Positions 9,242-18,053 of a stretch of DNA of 64,000 bases are shown here, piece after piece; positions within the stretch are counted from its first letter, which is position 1, and each line of letters begins with the position of its first letter. The DNA is taken from assembly GCA_026415415.1 (NCBI GenBank), contig JAOAHE010000005.1:1-64000 (forward strand), in the 5' to 3' direction. Origin of the DNA: Thermodesulfovibrionales bacterium. Lineage in GTDB: Bacteria > Nitrospirota > Thermodesulfovibrionia > Thermodesulfovibrionales > Dissulfurispiraceae. Below the pieces are notes generated by a model. That model was not told the DNA's origin. It did not search any database and saw only the letters and a program-made list of their open reading frames with translations. Made by a program: the position numbers and the translations under genes.

Positions 9242-10180
9242 TTACATTAACTCATCTATTAATTTTTCTAAAGCTTCTACTGCCTTAGGATGTCTCATTA
9301 TAAGAAGCTCAGCACCTGCAAACATAAAAGCAGCTGCCGTTACAGCTTCCCAAGCGATCGCCCTTTCTTCAAGGGAACCCCACTTTGGTAAATCAGACTC
9401 AGAAGCTTGAGTCTCTTTAGTCTTCCATACATAAAAACCTACATCACCAAGCAAAGGTTGTTGCATAGTTGTATCATTTTGCATTAACGCAGCAAGCCTA
9501 ATTCTTTCCATAACTGAATAAGTATAATCCAAACCATAACCAAGAGCAGAACACATAGGGTCAGTTATTAATCTCTCTTTATCAAAACCCATCTGAGTTA
9601 TAAGGATATTAAGCTGCTTTGAGAGATTTATATCAAGGTCTGACATAGCGATTAACTTATGATTATTTGCCATCGCTGCGGCAACAATAGTTTTGTAATT
9701 TGCCTCTTGTGCTTTACCGATAATGCAGTTTTTGTCCTTAGCGGCTTCAGCTACTGCTGCTAAAACTGATGCATCTTTATCAGCATTATTACTACCAAGA
9801 ATGATCATAGGCAAATTAACTGCGGCAAGCACATCTTTTACTGTTTTTGCTGCATCCTCTGGGGATGTATTTAACCTGTCAGGATGAGTACCTAAGAGTC
9901 TAAGGGCTATTGCTTTAGCGCCAAGCTTTTCTTGGCAATATTTTGCCCAGGTAACTGGGTTATCTGACACCCCTTCATATACTTTTTTAATAGTGTCAGG
10001 CCAATCATCGGGTGGTATATCCTGAATCTCGTAAGCTATTAATGGCCTATTCTTCATAGTGCCATCAAATGAAAGAAAAGGCAGCATAGTTTCTCCACCG
10101 AAGTTTATTACTTTATCGGTCCCTATGCTGACTTCGTAAACTTTACCTGAATAAGTTTCCTTTGGGACAACGAAAGACAT
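9242..10180 (-). CDS. acsD: Corrinoid/iron-sulfur protein small subunit
   Basis: A 312-residue TIM-barrel delta subunit of the corrinoid iron-sulfur protein. Family regions such as LGTHPDR, ILGSNNADKD and the conserved DPMCSALGYGLDYTYSVMER stretch are clear, and length is as expected. It lies between acsE and acsC, tightly spaced with acsC. It forms the heterodimer that binds the corrinoid and docks the AcsE methyltransferase. Confidence 0.95.
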   Translation of the reverse strand: MSFVVPKETYSGKVYEVSIGTDKVINFGGETMLPFLSFDGTMKNRPLIAYEIQDIPPDDWPDTIKKVYEGVSDNPVTWAKYCQEKLGAKAIALRLLGTHPDRLNTSPEDAAKTVKDVLAAVNLPMIILGSNNADKDASVLAAVAEAAKDKNCIIGKAQEANYKTIVAAAMANNHKLIAMSDLDINLSKQLNILITQMGFDKERLITDPMCSALGYGLDYTYSVMERIRLAALMQNDTTMQQPLLGDVGFYVWKTKETQASESDLPKWGSLEERAIAWEAVTAAAFMFAGAELLIMRHPKAVEALEKLIDELM

Positions 10181-10246
10181 CTTATTATTCCTCCTCTTTG
10201 AATATCTGCATTAATCTATATTTTATGAAACCAAAACACATTATTG

Positions 10247-11029
10247 CTACATCTCTAAATAAGAATGAGCATAGAGAGTCTTATTCATAATTATATCCAA
10301 AGTTTTTGCAACAGGTGTAATCTCGTGGGGATCAACTATAGCAGCTGTTAGCCCCTCATATGCTAATAAAGCAAAATAGTAGCAGTTAATAATTGGTCTT
10401 AAATGTTTTGGACATCCATTAGAAATATTACTTAACCCAACAACAGTCTTCATTGGGGGATCATTTAATTCTTGAAACATTTTTATTGCCTTTATTACCT
10501 TTAATGCATGATCTTGAGATGTAGCAATCTGTAAAACGAGGGGATCAAGATATAAATCTTCTAAGGGTAACCCATATTCCATAGCTCTTGCCATAATTTC
10601 AGAAGCTATAGCAGCTCTTTCTTCTGCATCTGCAGGCAAACCACCCTTTCCTACAGTGAGCCCGATTAATTGAGCATTATATTTTACAGCTATTTCCATG
10701 ATAGGAAATCTCTCAGGGTCATTGGAAGTTGAATTTATAAGAGGTCTACCCCATTGATTATTATGGACTTTTAACCCCGCTTCAATAGCTTTTGCATTGG
10801 TAGTATCAAGACAAATAGGTAAAGGAACTACCTCTTGAATAGTTGTGACCATCCACTCCATTAACTCCTCACCATGGTCTTCAGCAGGTCCAATATTAGC
10901 ATCTATCATATTGGCACCTTCTTTCATCTGTCTGATAGCTATCTCTTGGATTGGCCCTTTGTCCTTTTTCATCATAGCCTCCCTAACCCTTTTGGCTATG
11001 ATACTTAACTTCTCACCTATAATTAACAT
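10247..11029 (-). CDS. acsE: Methyltetrahydrofolate:corrinoid/iron-sulfur protein methyltransferase
   Basis: A pterin-binding TIM-barrel enzyme of about 260 residues that moves the methyl group from methyl-H4folate to AcsCD. The DANIGPAED, CLDTTNAKAIEAGL, NSTSNDPERFP and GLSNIS motifs of the AcsE/MetH pterin-binding family are present. An upstream ATG at 11071 is possible, but AAAGGAGG sits 6 bases before the ATG at 11029, which also starts the conserved MLIIGEKLS, so that start is chosen. It is the first gene of the minus-strand acs run, with a roughly 400-base AT-rich gap before divergent dnaE. Confidence 0.95.
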   Translation of the reverse strand: MLIIGEKLSIIAKRVREAMMKKDKGPIQEIAIRQMKEGANMIDANIGPAEDHGEELMEWMVTTIQEVVPLPICLDTTNAKAIEAGLKVHNNQWGRPLINSTSNDPERFPIMEIAVKYNAQLIGLTVGKGGLPADAEERAAIASEIMARAMEYGLPLEDLYLDPLVLQIATSQDHALKVIKAIKMFQELNDPPMKTVVGLSNISNGCPKHLRPIINCYYFALLAYEGLTAAIVDPHEITPVAKTLDIIMNKTLYAHSYLEM

Positions 11030-11435
11030 TTCTTCCTCCTTTCTTGGAAATAATGTATTTTCATAATACAAAGTAGCTTTCAGTAATTTTTAATCCTTTA
11101 AAAGTAACACAAATTAAAAATCAAGTAAAGAAATAAATTTATTATATTATTTAATAAATCTATAAGACTTTCTGAAAACTGTAATTTATCGCTAAAATAT
11201 AGTATTACCAATAATTTTTTAAAAATTTTAAGTCATAATTAAGAAAGCTAAAACTAAATTATTGCCTTCACCTGCATCAAACTCTAAAAGTATCTTTTGT
11301 CTTTAATAAACCTTCCATTACTTTTTGTGAGGTCAAATCAAAGATTTTGGAGTCAAACAAATAAGAGTTGCTTATTTTATCAGTTTTATTCAAATTAAAT
11401 TGACTAAAAACCCTTTCCATAGTTAATATTTTCAT
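11030..11435. other. Divergent intergenic region acsE/dnaE
   Basis: About 400 bases of very AT-rich sequence between the acs operon and dnaE. Apart from the dnaE promoter at the right end, no gene or conserved structure was recognised. The acsE promoter must lie here but could not be placed with confidence. Confidence 0.7.
11400..11429 (+). promoter_or_regulatory. Sigma70-like promoter of dnaE, leaderless arrangement
   Basis: TTGACT (11400-11405), an 18-base spacer and TAATAT (11424-11429). Only six bases separate the -10 box from the dnaE ATG, so transcription would start at or next to the start codon. No SD site is present, which agrees with a leaderless message. Confidence 0.6.
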
Positions 11436-14400
11436 ATGCAAATTACTGACTTCATTCATCTTCACCTCCATACCGAATATAGTCTATTAGATGGTGCCAT
11501 AAAAATTGATGAGCTTATTACCTTAGCTTCCCAATACCAAATGCCAGCTGTGGCTATGACAGATCACGGAAATATTTTTGGAGCAATTGAGTTTTATAGA
11601 AAAGCTAAAAATGCTGGGATCAAACCAATAATTGGTTGTGAAGTCTATATGGCTCCTAATAGTAGATTAGACAAAACAAAAATAACTCTTGATAAAAACC
11701 TGCCTGAAGAGTCAGCTTTTCATCTTGTTCTTTTAGCTAAAGATATAGAGGGGTATAAAAATTTAACAACCCTTTTGACCAAATCATACATAGAAGGGTT
11801 TTATTATAAACCAAGGATAGACAAGGAGATACTCTCCCAACATAGTAAAGGATTAATTGCCCTAAGTGCCTGCCTCAAAGGTGAGATCCCTTATTATCTA
11901 CAACATGAAAATATCTCAATGGCTTTAAAGTCTGCTGATGAATTTAACAACATTTTTGGCAAGGATAACTTTTACCTTGAATTACAAAATAATGGCTTAG
12001 CTGAACAAATAACTGTTAATAAAAAATTACTTGAGTTATCTAAATCATTAAATATCCCCTTTGTTGCCACAAATGACTGCCATTACCTTAGAAAAGAAGA
12101 TGCAAAAGCCCATGATATCTTACTTTGTATACAGACAGGCAAAACTATAAAAGACACAAAAAGAATGAAATTTGAAACAGAAGACTGTTACTTTAAGTCT
12201 CAAGACGAGATGAGATATGCCTTCAAAGAACTACCTCAGGCCCTAACTAATTCTTTATTAATTGCTGAAAAATGCAATTTAGAGCTTGAACTTAATAAAC
12301 CCCTCTTACCACAGTACATACCACCTCAGCAAATGAGTGCTGATGAGTTTCTTGAGAAGATAACATTGGAAGGACTCCATGCGAAATTCAAAGACAAACC
12401 GCCTGATAAATATTTGGAAAGATTAACAAGAGAGTTAAATATTATCAAAGAAATGGGTTTTTCTTCCTATTTTTTAATAGTTTGGGACTTTATCAGTTAT
12501 GCAAAGAAGAATAAAATATCGGTTGGTCCTGGAAGGGGTTCTGCAGCAGGTAGCTTAGTTGCTTATGCATTAGGTATTACAGAGATTGATCCGATCAAAT
12601 ATAATCTCCTTTTTGAGAGATTTTTAAACCCTGAAAGAATTAGCATGCCTGATATAGATGTTGATTTTTGTAAAGACAGAAGACAAGAAGTTATTAATTA
12701 TGTGTCACAAAAATATGGTACAAGCCACGTTGCTCAAATTATAACCTTTGGCACTATGGCTGCTAAAGCAGCAATAAGAGATGTTGGAAGGGCAATGAAC
12801 TTACCTTACGCAGAAGTCGACAGAATTGCTAAGTTGGTACCTTCTAATGTCTCAAGTATAGAAGAAGCCATAAATACAGAACCTCAATTAAAAGATCTTT
12901 ATGAACATAACAACACAATCAAAGAGATGCTTAATATTGCAAAAAAGCTTGAAGGACTTGCCCGACATGCGTCAACTCATGCCGCTGGTGTTGTAATAGC
13001 ACCATCACCTCTTACAGAATACACAGCTTTTTATAAAAACCCTTCTGAAGACATAATTACCACCCAGTTTGATATGAACTCAATTGAAAAGATAGGCCTT
13101 TTAAAGTTTGACTTTTTAGGACTTAAAACCTTAACTGTAATAGACAAGACTTTACAGTATATTAGAAAGCGGGACAACACTTTTGATATTACCCAGATCA
13201 GTCTTGATGACCCAAAAACTTATGAGTTATTAATATCAGGCAACACTACTTGTATATTTCAACTTGAAAGCCCTGGAATGAAAGATGTATTAGTTAGAAT
13301 GCAACCAAATCGCTTTGAAGATTTAATGGCTCTTGTAGCCCTTTATAGGCCTGGTCCAATGGCATGGATTGATGACTTTATTAAACGCAAAAAAGGGGAA
13401 ACAGAAATAAAATACGAATTGCCACAGCTTAGAGAAATACTTGAAGAAACCTATGGAATAATCATATACCAAGAACAAGTCATGATGATAGCTAACGAAA
13501 TAGCTGGTTTTTCTATGGGTCAAGCAGATATCCTAAGAAAAGCTATGGGCAAAAAAGACCCTGAAAAAATGGAAAAACAAAAAGAGATATTTATCCAGGG
13601 CGCAGAAGCTAAAAAAATACCCCGAAAAAAAGCTGAAGAGCTTTTTGAGAAGATGGAGCCCTTTGCAAAATATGGATTTAACAAATCTCACTCTGCAGCT
13701 TATGCATTTTTAGCTTATAGAACCGCCTATCTTAAAGCTCATTATCCATTAGAATTTATGACAGCAAACTTAACCTTAGATATTGGAGATACAGACCGTA
13801 TCGTAAAACTAATTAATGAATGCAGAAATATGTCTATCCCTATTTTACCACCAGACATTAATAAAAGTGATAGAGAATTTACCTTAGTTGATAATTCAAT
13901 TAGGTTCGGACTTGAAGCTGTAAAAGGGGTTGGCTCTTCAGCTATTGAAAATATAATATCAAAAAGGAAAGAAAAACCTTTTACGTCCTTTAGAGATTTT
14001 TTGACAAGAGTAGACACTAAAAAAGTAAACAAAAAGGTTATAGAAAGCCTTATAAAAGCAGGAGCTTTTGACTCACTCTATAGTGAACCACCTTATTTAG
14101 CGAGAGCAAAAGCTATTAATCAGATAGAAAAACTTCAAAGAGATAGCATATACATGATGCTTTTTGATCAAAGCACCTCTATAAAAGATGAGACTAAACC
14201 TTGGGATGAACAGAATGCTTTAAAATTTGAAAAGGAAGCACTTGGCTTTTATATCTCAGGACATCCTCTTACTAAGTATAGGACTTCGTTATCTCGAATG
14301 GGTATAATAATGCTAACAGATATTGATAACTATGATGACAGAGCTGAGGTAAAAGTTGCAGGTGTTATAAGAGATACCAAGAGTAAAACAAGAGAGAAAA

Positions 14401-14852
14401 ATACTACTATTTATATAAATTTAGAGGATGAAAGTGGCATATTAGAGGTTATTGTATTTTCCGACCTTTACAAAAAAACCTCAGAAATATTAAAAAATGA
14501 CAACTTAATAATAGTATTTGGTCAATTACTCAAAGGTGAAAAGGTATCAAAAATTATAGCTAAGGATATAAAATCTATCTATGATGAATTAAATAATAAA
14601 CCCTCATATGATAAAGTAGTGATCTCTTTATGTTGCCATAAAGATAAAGACCCCATTTTAAAACTTAGAGAGATCAATAAACTTCTAAACCTCAGCCACA
14701 ATACTAAGGCCACTAATGGTTCTTCCCTTTATTTAGAGCTTTACTTTGAAGACTATTACACAGTTATAACTATTAAACACAAACCAACTGACAACTTAAT
14801 TCAAAAATTAGAAGAGATTGTAGGTAAAGAAAATGTGAGGTTTCAATATTAG
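11436..14852 (+). CDS. dnaE: DNA polymerase III alpha subunit
   Basis: A 1138-residue replicative polymerase of the DnaE (not PolC) class. The N-terminal PHP domain opens with HLHLHTEYSLLDGA. The palm domain has the PDIDVDF motif with Asp406 and Asp408 as metal-binding residues, preceded by GPGRGSAAGSLVAYALGI. Helix-hairpin-helix and OB-fold regions lie in the last 350 residues. It stands alone, divergent from acsE. The start fits the family N-terminus and has no SD site; the promoter is close enough for a leaderless transcript. A strong stem-loop follows the stop codon directly. Confidence 0.97.
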   Translation: MQITDFIHLHLHTEYSLLDGAIKIDELITLASQYQMPAVAMTDHGNIFGAIEFYRKAKNAGIKPIIGCEVYMAPNSRLDKTKITLDKNLPEESAFHLVLLAKDIEGYKNLTTLLTKSYIEGFYYKPRIDKEILSQHSKGLIALSACLKGEIPYYLQHENISMALKSADEFNNIFGKDNFYLELQNNGLAEQITVNKKLLELSKSLNIPFVATNDCHYLRKEDAKAHDILLCIQTGKTIKDTKRMKFETEDCYFKSQDEMRYAFKELPQALTNSLLIAEKCNLELELNKPLLPQYIPPQQMSADEFLEKITLEGLHAKFKDKPPDKYLERLTRELNIIKEMGFSSYFLIVWDFISYAKKNKISVGPGRGSAAGSLVAYALGITEIDPIKYNLLFERFLNPERISMPDIDVDFCKDRRQEVINYVSQKYGTSHVAQIITFGTMAAKAAIRDVGRAMNLPYAEVDRIAKLVPSNVSSIEEAINTEPQLKDLYEHNNTIKEMLNIAKKLEGLARHASTHAAGVVIAPSPLTEYTAFYKNPSEDIITTQFDMNSIEKIGLLKFDFLGLKTLTVIDKTLQYIRKRDNTFDITQISLDDPKTYELLISGNTTCIFQLESPGMKDVLVRMQPNRFEDLMALVALYRPGPMAWIDDFIKRKKGETEIKYELPQLREILEETYGIIIYQEQVMMIANEIAGFSMGQADILRKAMGKKDPEKMEKQKEIFIQGAEAKKIPRKKAEELFEKMEPFAKYGFNKSHSAAYAFLAYRTAYLKAHYPLEFMTANLTLDIGDTDRIVKLINECRNMSIPILPPDINKSDREFTLVDNSIRFGLEAVKGVGSSAIENIISKRKEKPFTSFRDFLTRVDTKKVNKKVIESLIKAGAFDSLYSEPPYLARAKAINQIEKLQRDSIYMMLFDQSTSIKDETKPWDEQNALKFEKEALGFYISGHPLTKYRTSLSRMGIIMLTDIDNYDDRAEVKVAGVIRDTKSKTREKNTTIYINLEDESGILEVIVFSDLYKKTSEILKNDNLIIVFGQLLKGEKVSKIIAKDIKSIYDELNNKPSYDKVVISLCCHKDKDPILKLREINKLLNLSHNTKATNGSSLYLELYFEDYYTVITIKHKPTDNLIQKLEEIVGKENVRFQY

Positions 14853-14883
14853 TACCCTTTGGCAAATTACATGCCAAAGGGTA
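14853..14883 (+). terminator. Terminator after dnaE (likely bidirectional)
   Basis: A perfect 12-bp stem, TACCCTTTGGCA with its complement, around a 7-nt loop, beginning on the base after the dnaE stop. T-rich sequence follows. It lies between the convergent dnaE and S8 peptidase genes and could serve both. Confidence 0.8.
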
Positions 14884-14910
14884 TAAACAGAACCTTTTCT
14901 CTCCTTTTAT

Positions 14911-16995
14911 TTATTTTTTATTAAATTTATAAAATCTTCTATACAGCAAGTAAATCAAAGGTATCAATACTATTAAGATATCACCATCAAAGAAATTGCT
15001 ATCTCTCCTCACTCTTATAGAACAACCTCCTCCACCCCCACCGCTTGCCTCTTTTGGGGTTGTAGCTGATACTTCAACAGAGTATGGCGAATCCCCAGCA
15101 ACTGAATTAAAAGCTCTTACTCTATAGAAATAAGTAGTAAAAGGAGTAAGTCCAGTGTCAGAATAGGAAGTTACATTAGCCCCAACAGTTGCTATCTGAA
15201 CAAAATCACCAGAACCAAGTATCTTTCTTTCAATTTTGTAACCACTTTCTGTCTTAGAATTATCCACCCAGGAGAGATTTATCTGTGTAGGTGATATAGC
15301 ATTGGCTACTAAATTTGTTGGTGTCTGAAGAGGTGTTATCGTAGTAACTTCATTTGAATATCGGGATTGAGCTGGTATAGAATTAAATGCCCTGACCCTA
15401 TATGAATAGCTTGTTCCATCCTTTAAAGAAGAATCAGTAAAGTTAGTTGAATTTACAGATATAGAAGCTATTTGAGAGAAGGTGCCACTTGACTCTTTCC
15501 TTTCTATATAATACCCATCTTCACCAGTAGCATTATCTATCCACTGTAAAGCTACTTGAGTAGGAGATATTGCTTGAGCATTTAAAGAGGTAGGGGTAAG
15601 TAAAGAAGAAATAGCTCTGTAAGCATTAATTCTTCCACCAGTATTTATAAAACCACTTAAAGAAGGCAATATATCAACATACCTTAAGATAGTAGCTCTA
15701 ATCTGGGAATAAGTAAAGTAAGGATAATAACTATATAAAAGACCTGCCAAAGCAGAGACATGTGGAGTTGCGCTGGATGTTCCATTTGCAAAAGCATAAC
15801 CAGTTGAGAATAAGGAGGTAGGCACTGTGCTTATAATATACACGCCAGGAGCTGCAACGTGTACAGAGTTAATCCCAAAATTACTAAAAGATGCTCTTAT
15901 ATCATTTTGATCAGTAGCTGCTACTGATATTATATTAGGTAAAGGATAATTTGCAGGATATTGGGGACGAAAATCATTATTGTCTCCAATCTCATCTTCT
16001 CCACCATTGCCTGCAGCTGCTATGAAAAGAACGCCTGCTGAGTTTGCCATAGAAATAGCGTCATATTCTGCATTAACATAGGTATCACCTGAATAACTGG
16101 CATTTATAATCTTTGCACCCATTGATATTGCATACTGTATAGCTGATATTTCATCAGCTACAGAACCTTCCCCATTTTTATCAAGGATTTTTAAAGCCAT
16201 GAGCTTAACATTCCACATTAACCCTGTAATGCCTATAGAATTATTCCCTTTCGCACCAATAATACCAATAACATGCGTGCCATGTCCGTTATCGTCAAGA
16301 GGATTATTGCTATTTGTAATGAAATTCCAACCTCTCCAGTCATCTATCTTTCCGTTTCCATCATCATCAATACCATTATTTGGAATTTCTCCAGGGTTTA
16401 TCCAAATATTACCTGAAAGATCAGAGTGATTATAATCAATGCCCGTATCTAATATAGCTACTATTATGGAACTATCTCCTTTATGAATATCCCATGCTAA
16501 GGTAGCCTTGATATCAGCTCCAGCAGTACCGCTTGCAAAATTGCCCTTATTTAATAAAGCCCATTGTTGACTAAAATATTGATCATTAGGAATGGTCTCT
16601 ACAGCTTTTCTTATATAATTAGGTTCTGCATACTCAACAGCAGGATCAGCCATATAACTAATTATCGCCTCCTTTATAGACATACCTGTAGGTATTTTTA
16701 CAAGTTCAAGTGTGGGAATGATATTATAACTTCTCAACACTGTAGTTCCCAATGTTTGATGAACCTTAGAGATAGAGGAAGCTAATAGACCAGATTTGAA
16801 CTTTACTAATAATTCGCCCTCTTTAAATTTAGATTTTTCCATCTGGTTTAATATAGACTGGACATCCACTTTTTTATCTGATACTTTTGTTGAGATAGAA
16901 GAAGAGGTATTAGATTTAATGTCGCCACTACAAGAATACATCAAAACAATCAAAGCCAGAATCAGTAAAAAAAAAGATAATGGTTTTTTCATCAT
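14911..16995 (-). CDS. S8 (subtilisin-like) serine protease lipoprotein with two fibronectin III domains and a C-terminal sorting-like tail
   Basis: A 694-residue exported protease. A signal peptide ends in a lipobox (MYSC, Cys22). Residues about 58-130 look like the I9-type propeptide. The peptidase domain has the catalytic triad Asp183 (DTGID), His238 (GHGTH) and Ser407 (NGTSSATPH), with Asn330 for the oxyanion hole and a DDDGNGKIDD acidic loop. Two fibronectin III domains cover about 468-560 and 562-650. The tail has a run of six Gly plus Cys, a hydrophobic helix and a basic end, a layout like CTERM sorting signals such as JDVT-CTERM. An N-terminal lipid anchor combined with a C-terminal sorting tail is odd. 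The gene is monocistronic; its substrate is unknown. Confidence 0.93.
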   Translation of the reverse strand: MMKKPLSFFLLILALIVLMYSCSGDIKSNTSSSISTKVSDKKVDVQSILNQMEKSKFKEGELLVKFKSGLLASSISKVHQTLGTTVLRSYNIIPTLELVKIPTGMSIKEAIISYMADPAVEYAEPNYIRKAVETIPNDQYFSQQWALLNKGNFASGTAGADIKATLAWDIHKGDSSIIVAILDTGIDYNHSDLSGNIWINPGEIPNNGIDDDGNGKIDDWRGWNFITNSNNPLDDNGHGTHVIGIIGAKGNNSIGITGLMWNVKLMALKILDKNGEGSVADEISAIQYAISMGAKIINASYSGDTYVNAEYDAISMANSAGVLFIAAAGNGGEDEIGDNNDFRPQYPANYPLPNIISVAATDQNDIRASFSNFGINSVHVAAPGVYIISTVPTSLFSTGYAFANGTSSATPHVSALAGLLYSYYPYFTYSQIRATILRYVDILPSLSGFINTGGRINAYRAISSLLTPTSLNAQAISPTQVALQWIDNATGEDGYYIERKESSGTFSQIASISVNSTNFTDSSLKDGTSYSYRVRAFNSIPAQSRYSNEVTTITPLQTPTNLVANAISPTQINLSWVDNSKTESGYKIERKILGSGDFVQIATVGANVTSYSDTGLTPFTTYFYRVRAFNSVAGDSPYSVEVSATTPKEASGGGGGGCSIRVRRDSNFFDGDILIVLIPLIYLLYRRFYKFNKK

Positions 16996-17091
16996 AACCT
17001 CCTAAGATAAAAAATTAAATAGTATAAACGATATTTATATAAAGACTACTAATAAATCATCTCAAAGTCAAGTAAAATCAATAAAATAAAG

Positions 17092-17120
17092 TTGAAAATA
17101 TATAAAAATCTTTTTAATTT
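17092..17120 (+). promoter_or_regulatory. Possible promoter of the DUF1460 gene, leaderless arrangement
   Basis: TTGAAA (17092-17097), 17 bases and TAATTT (17115-17120), five bases before the ATG at 17126. There is no SD site, which matches the leaderless pattern seen for dnaE and pilM. The AT-rich background lowers confidence. Confidence 0.4.
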
Positions 17121-17125
17121 ATAAT

Positions 17126-17845
17126 ATGGCACATAAGTTTATTAAAACCAGCAAATGGACTATTAGTGAATTGGAAGATATGATTAAGATTAGCAAAACA
17201 ATTGGTAACATTGGAAAAAAAATTGATTTTATATCTTCTCAATTTCTAAATATCCCTTATAAGAAAAATACCCTTATCGGTAACTTTAATTCTCAAGAAA
17301 TTCTTACGATTAATTTTGATTATGTTGACTGCTTTACTTTCTTAGATTATGTAGAAGCATTAAGACAGTCAAACTCCTTTGTTGATTTCATAGAAAACTT
17401 AAAAAAAGTTAGATACAAAGATGCTACTGTTGATTACAAAAAAAGAAATCACTTTTTTACTGATTGGATTGATAATAACTCTAAATCTATTGAAAATATA
17501 ACCCACGTACTTGGTAAAGAATCTTCAATAACTATAAAAAAAATATTAAATTTAAAACAAGGCAACATCTATCACCTCCCAGGTATAGAACCAAAACCAA
17601 GAAATATTACCTATTTACCAAAGCTTACAGATCATGTAATCTCTTTACTTCAAACAGGAGATTATATAGGAATATACTCACACGATGAATGGCTTGATGT
17701 ATCTCATGTCGGCATAATTATAAAAAAAGATACTCTCTATCTTAGACATGCCTCAGCCCAAAAGAAAGTTAATAGAGTGATAGATGAAGAGCTATTAGAT
17801 TATCTTCATAACAAACCTGGGATAATTATATTAAGGCCCAAATAA
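17126..17845 (+). CDS. DUF1460 family protein (NlpC/P60-like fold)
   Basis: A 239-residue protein matching the DUF1460 (N-acetylmuramoyl-L-alanine amidase-like) family: a FLNIPYKKNTLIG region, the catalytic-type Cys in NFDYVDCFTFLDYVEAL, and a conserved DVSHVGI histidine segment near residue 195. Members fold like NlpC/P60 cysteine peptidases, and some act on cell-wall peptides, so a role in peptidoglycan turnover is plausible. No clear signal peptide is seen at this start, which is unusual for a wall enzyme. The start lacks an SD site; Met19, with GGAAG upstream, is an alternative but would cut into the conserved helix. It ends 7 bases from the convergent Ni/Co operon. Confidence 0.8.
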   Translation: MAHKFIKTSKWTISELEDMIKISKTIGNIGKKIDFISSQFLNIPYKKNTLIGNFNSQEILTINFDYVDCFTFLDYVEALRQSNSFVDFIENLKKVRYKDATVDYKKRNHFFTDWIDNNSKSIENITHVLGKESSITIKKILNLKQGNIYHLPGIEPKPRNITYLPKLTDHVISLLQTGDYIGIYSHDEWLDVSHVGIIIKKDTLYLRHASAQKKVNRVIDEELLDYLHNKPGIIILRPK

Positions 17846-17852
17846 CAACAAA

Positions 17853-18053
17853 CTACTCTAATTTATCAATTGCCTTTTTGAACAAAAAGTTGAGTTTTTT
17901 TGTCTCACTATAGAGTTGTAAAAGTATATCTGCTAATTCCTTTTTACCCAAAGAAGAAGCTTTCTCTGACCACTCTTTATAAGTATCAGCATGTTCGTCA
18001 TTGTGCTCCATCCAGTGATGGAGAAGTTTGTTTAACTTAGCTAACTCGTTCAT
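17853..18053 (-). CDS. Small His/Glu-rich protein at the end of the Ni/Co transporter operon
   Basis: A 66-residue helical protein with a HHWMEHNDEHADTYKEW segment (His at 11, 12, 16, 20) that looks suited to metal binding. It overlaps cbiO by 4 bases (ATGA), so it is translated with the transporter. Similar short EHNDEH proteins are known beside cobalt/nickel transporter and corrinoid genes and are annotated as uncharacterised. A role in handling imported Ni or Co is a guess from context. Confidence 0.75.
   Translation of the reverse strand: MNELAKLNKLLHHWMEHNDEHADTYKEWSEKASSLGKKELADILLQLYSETKKLNFLFKKAIDKLE

Noticed and set aside
11277-11471. 64-codon frame on the minus strand overlapping the dnaE start
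   Set aside because: Low-complexity, no SD, no recognisable family, and it runs antisense into the conserved dnaE start and promoter.
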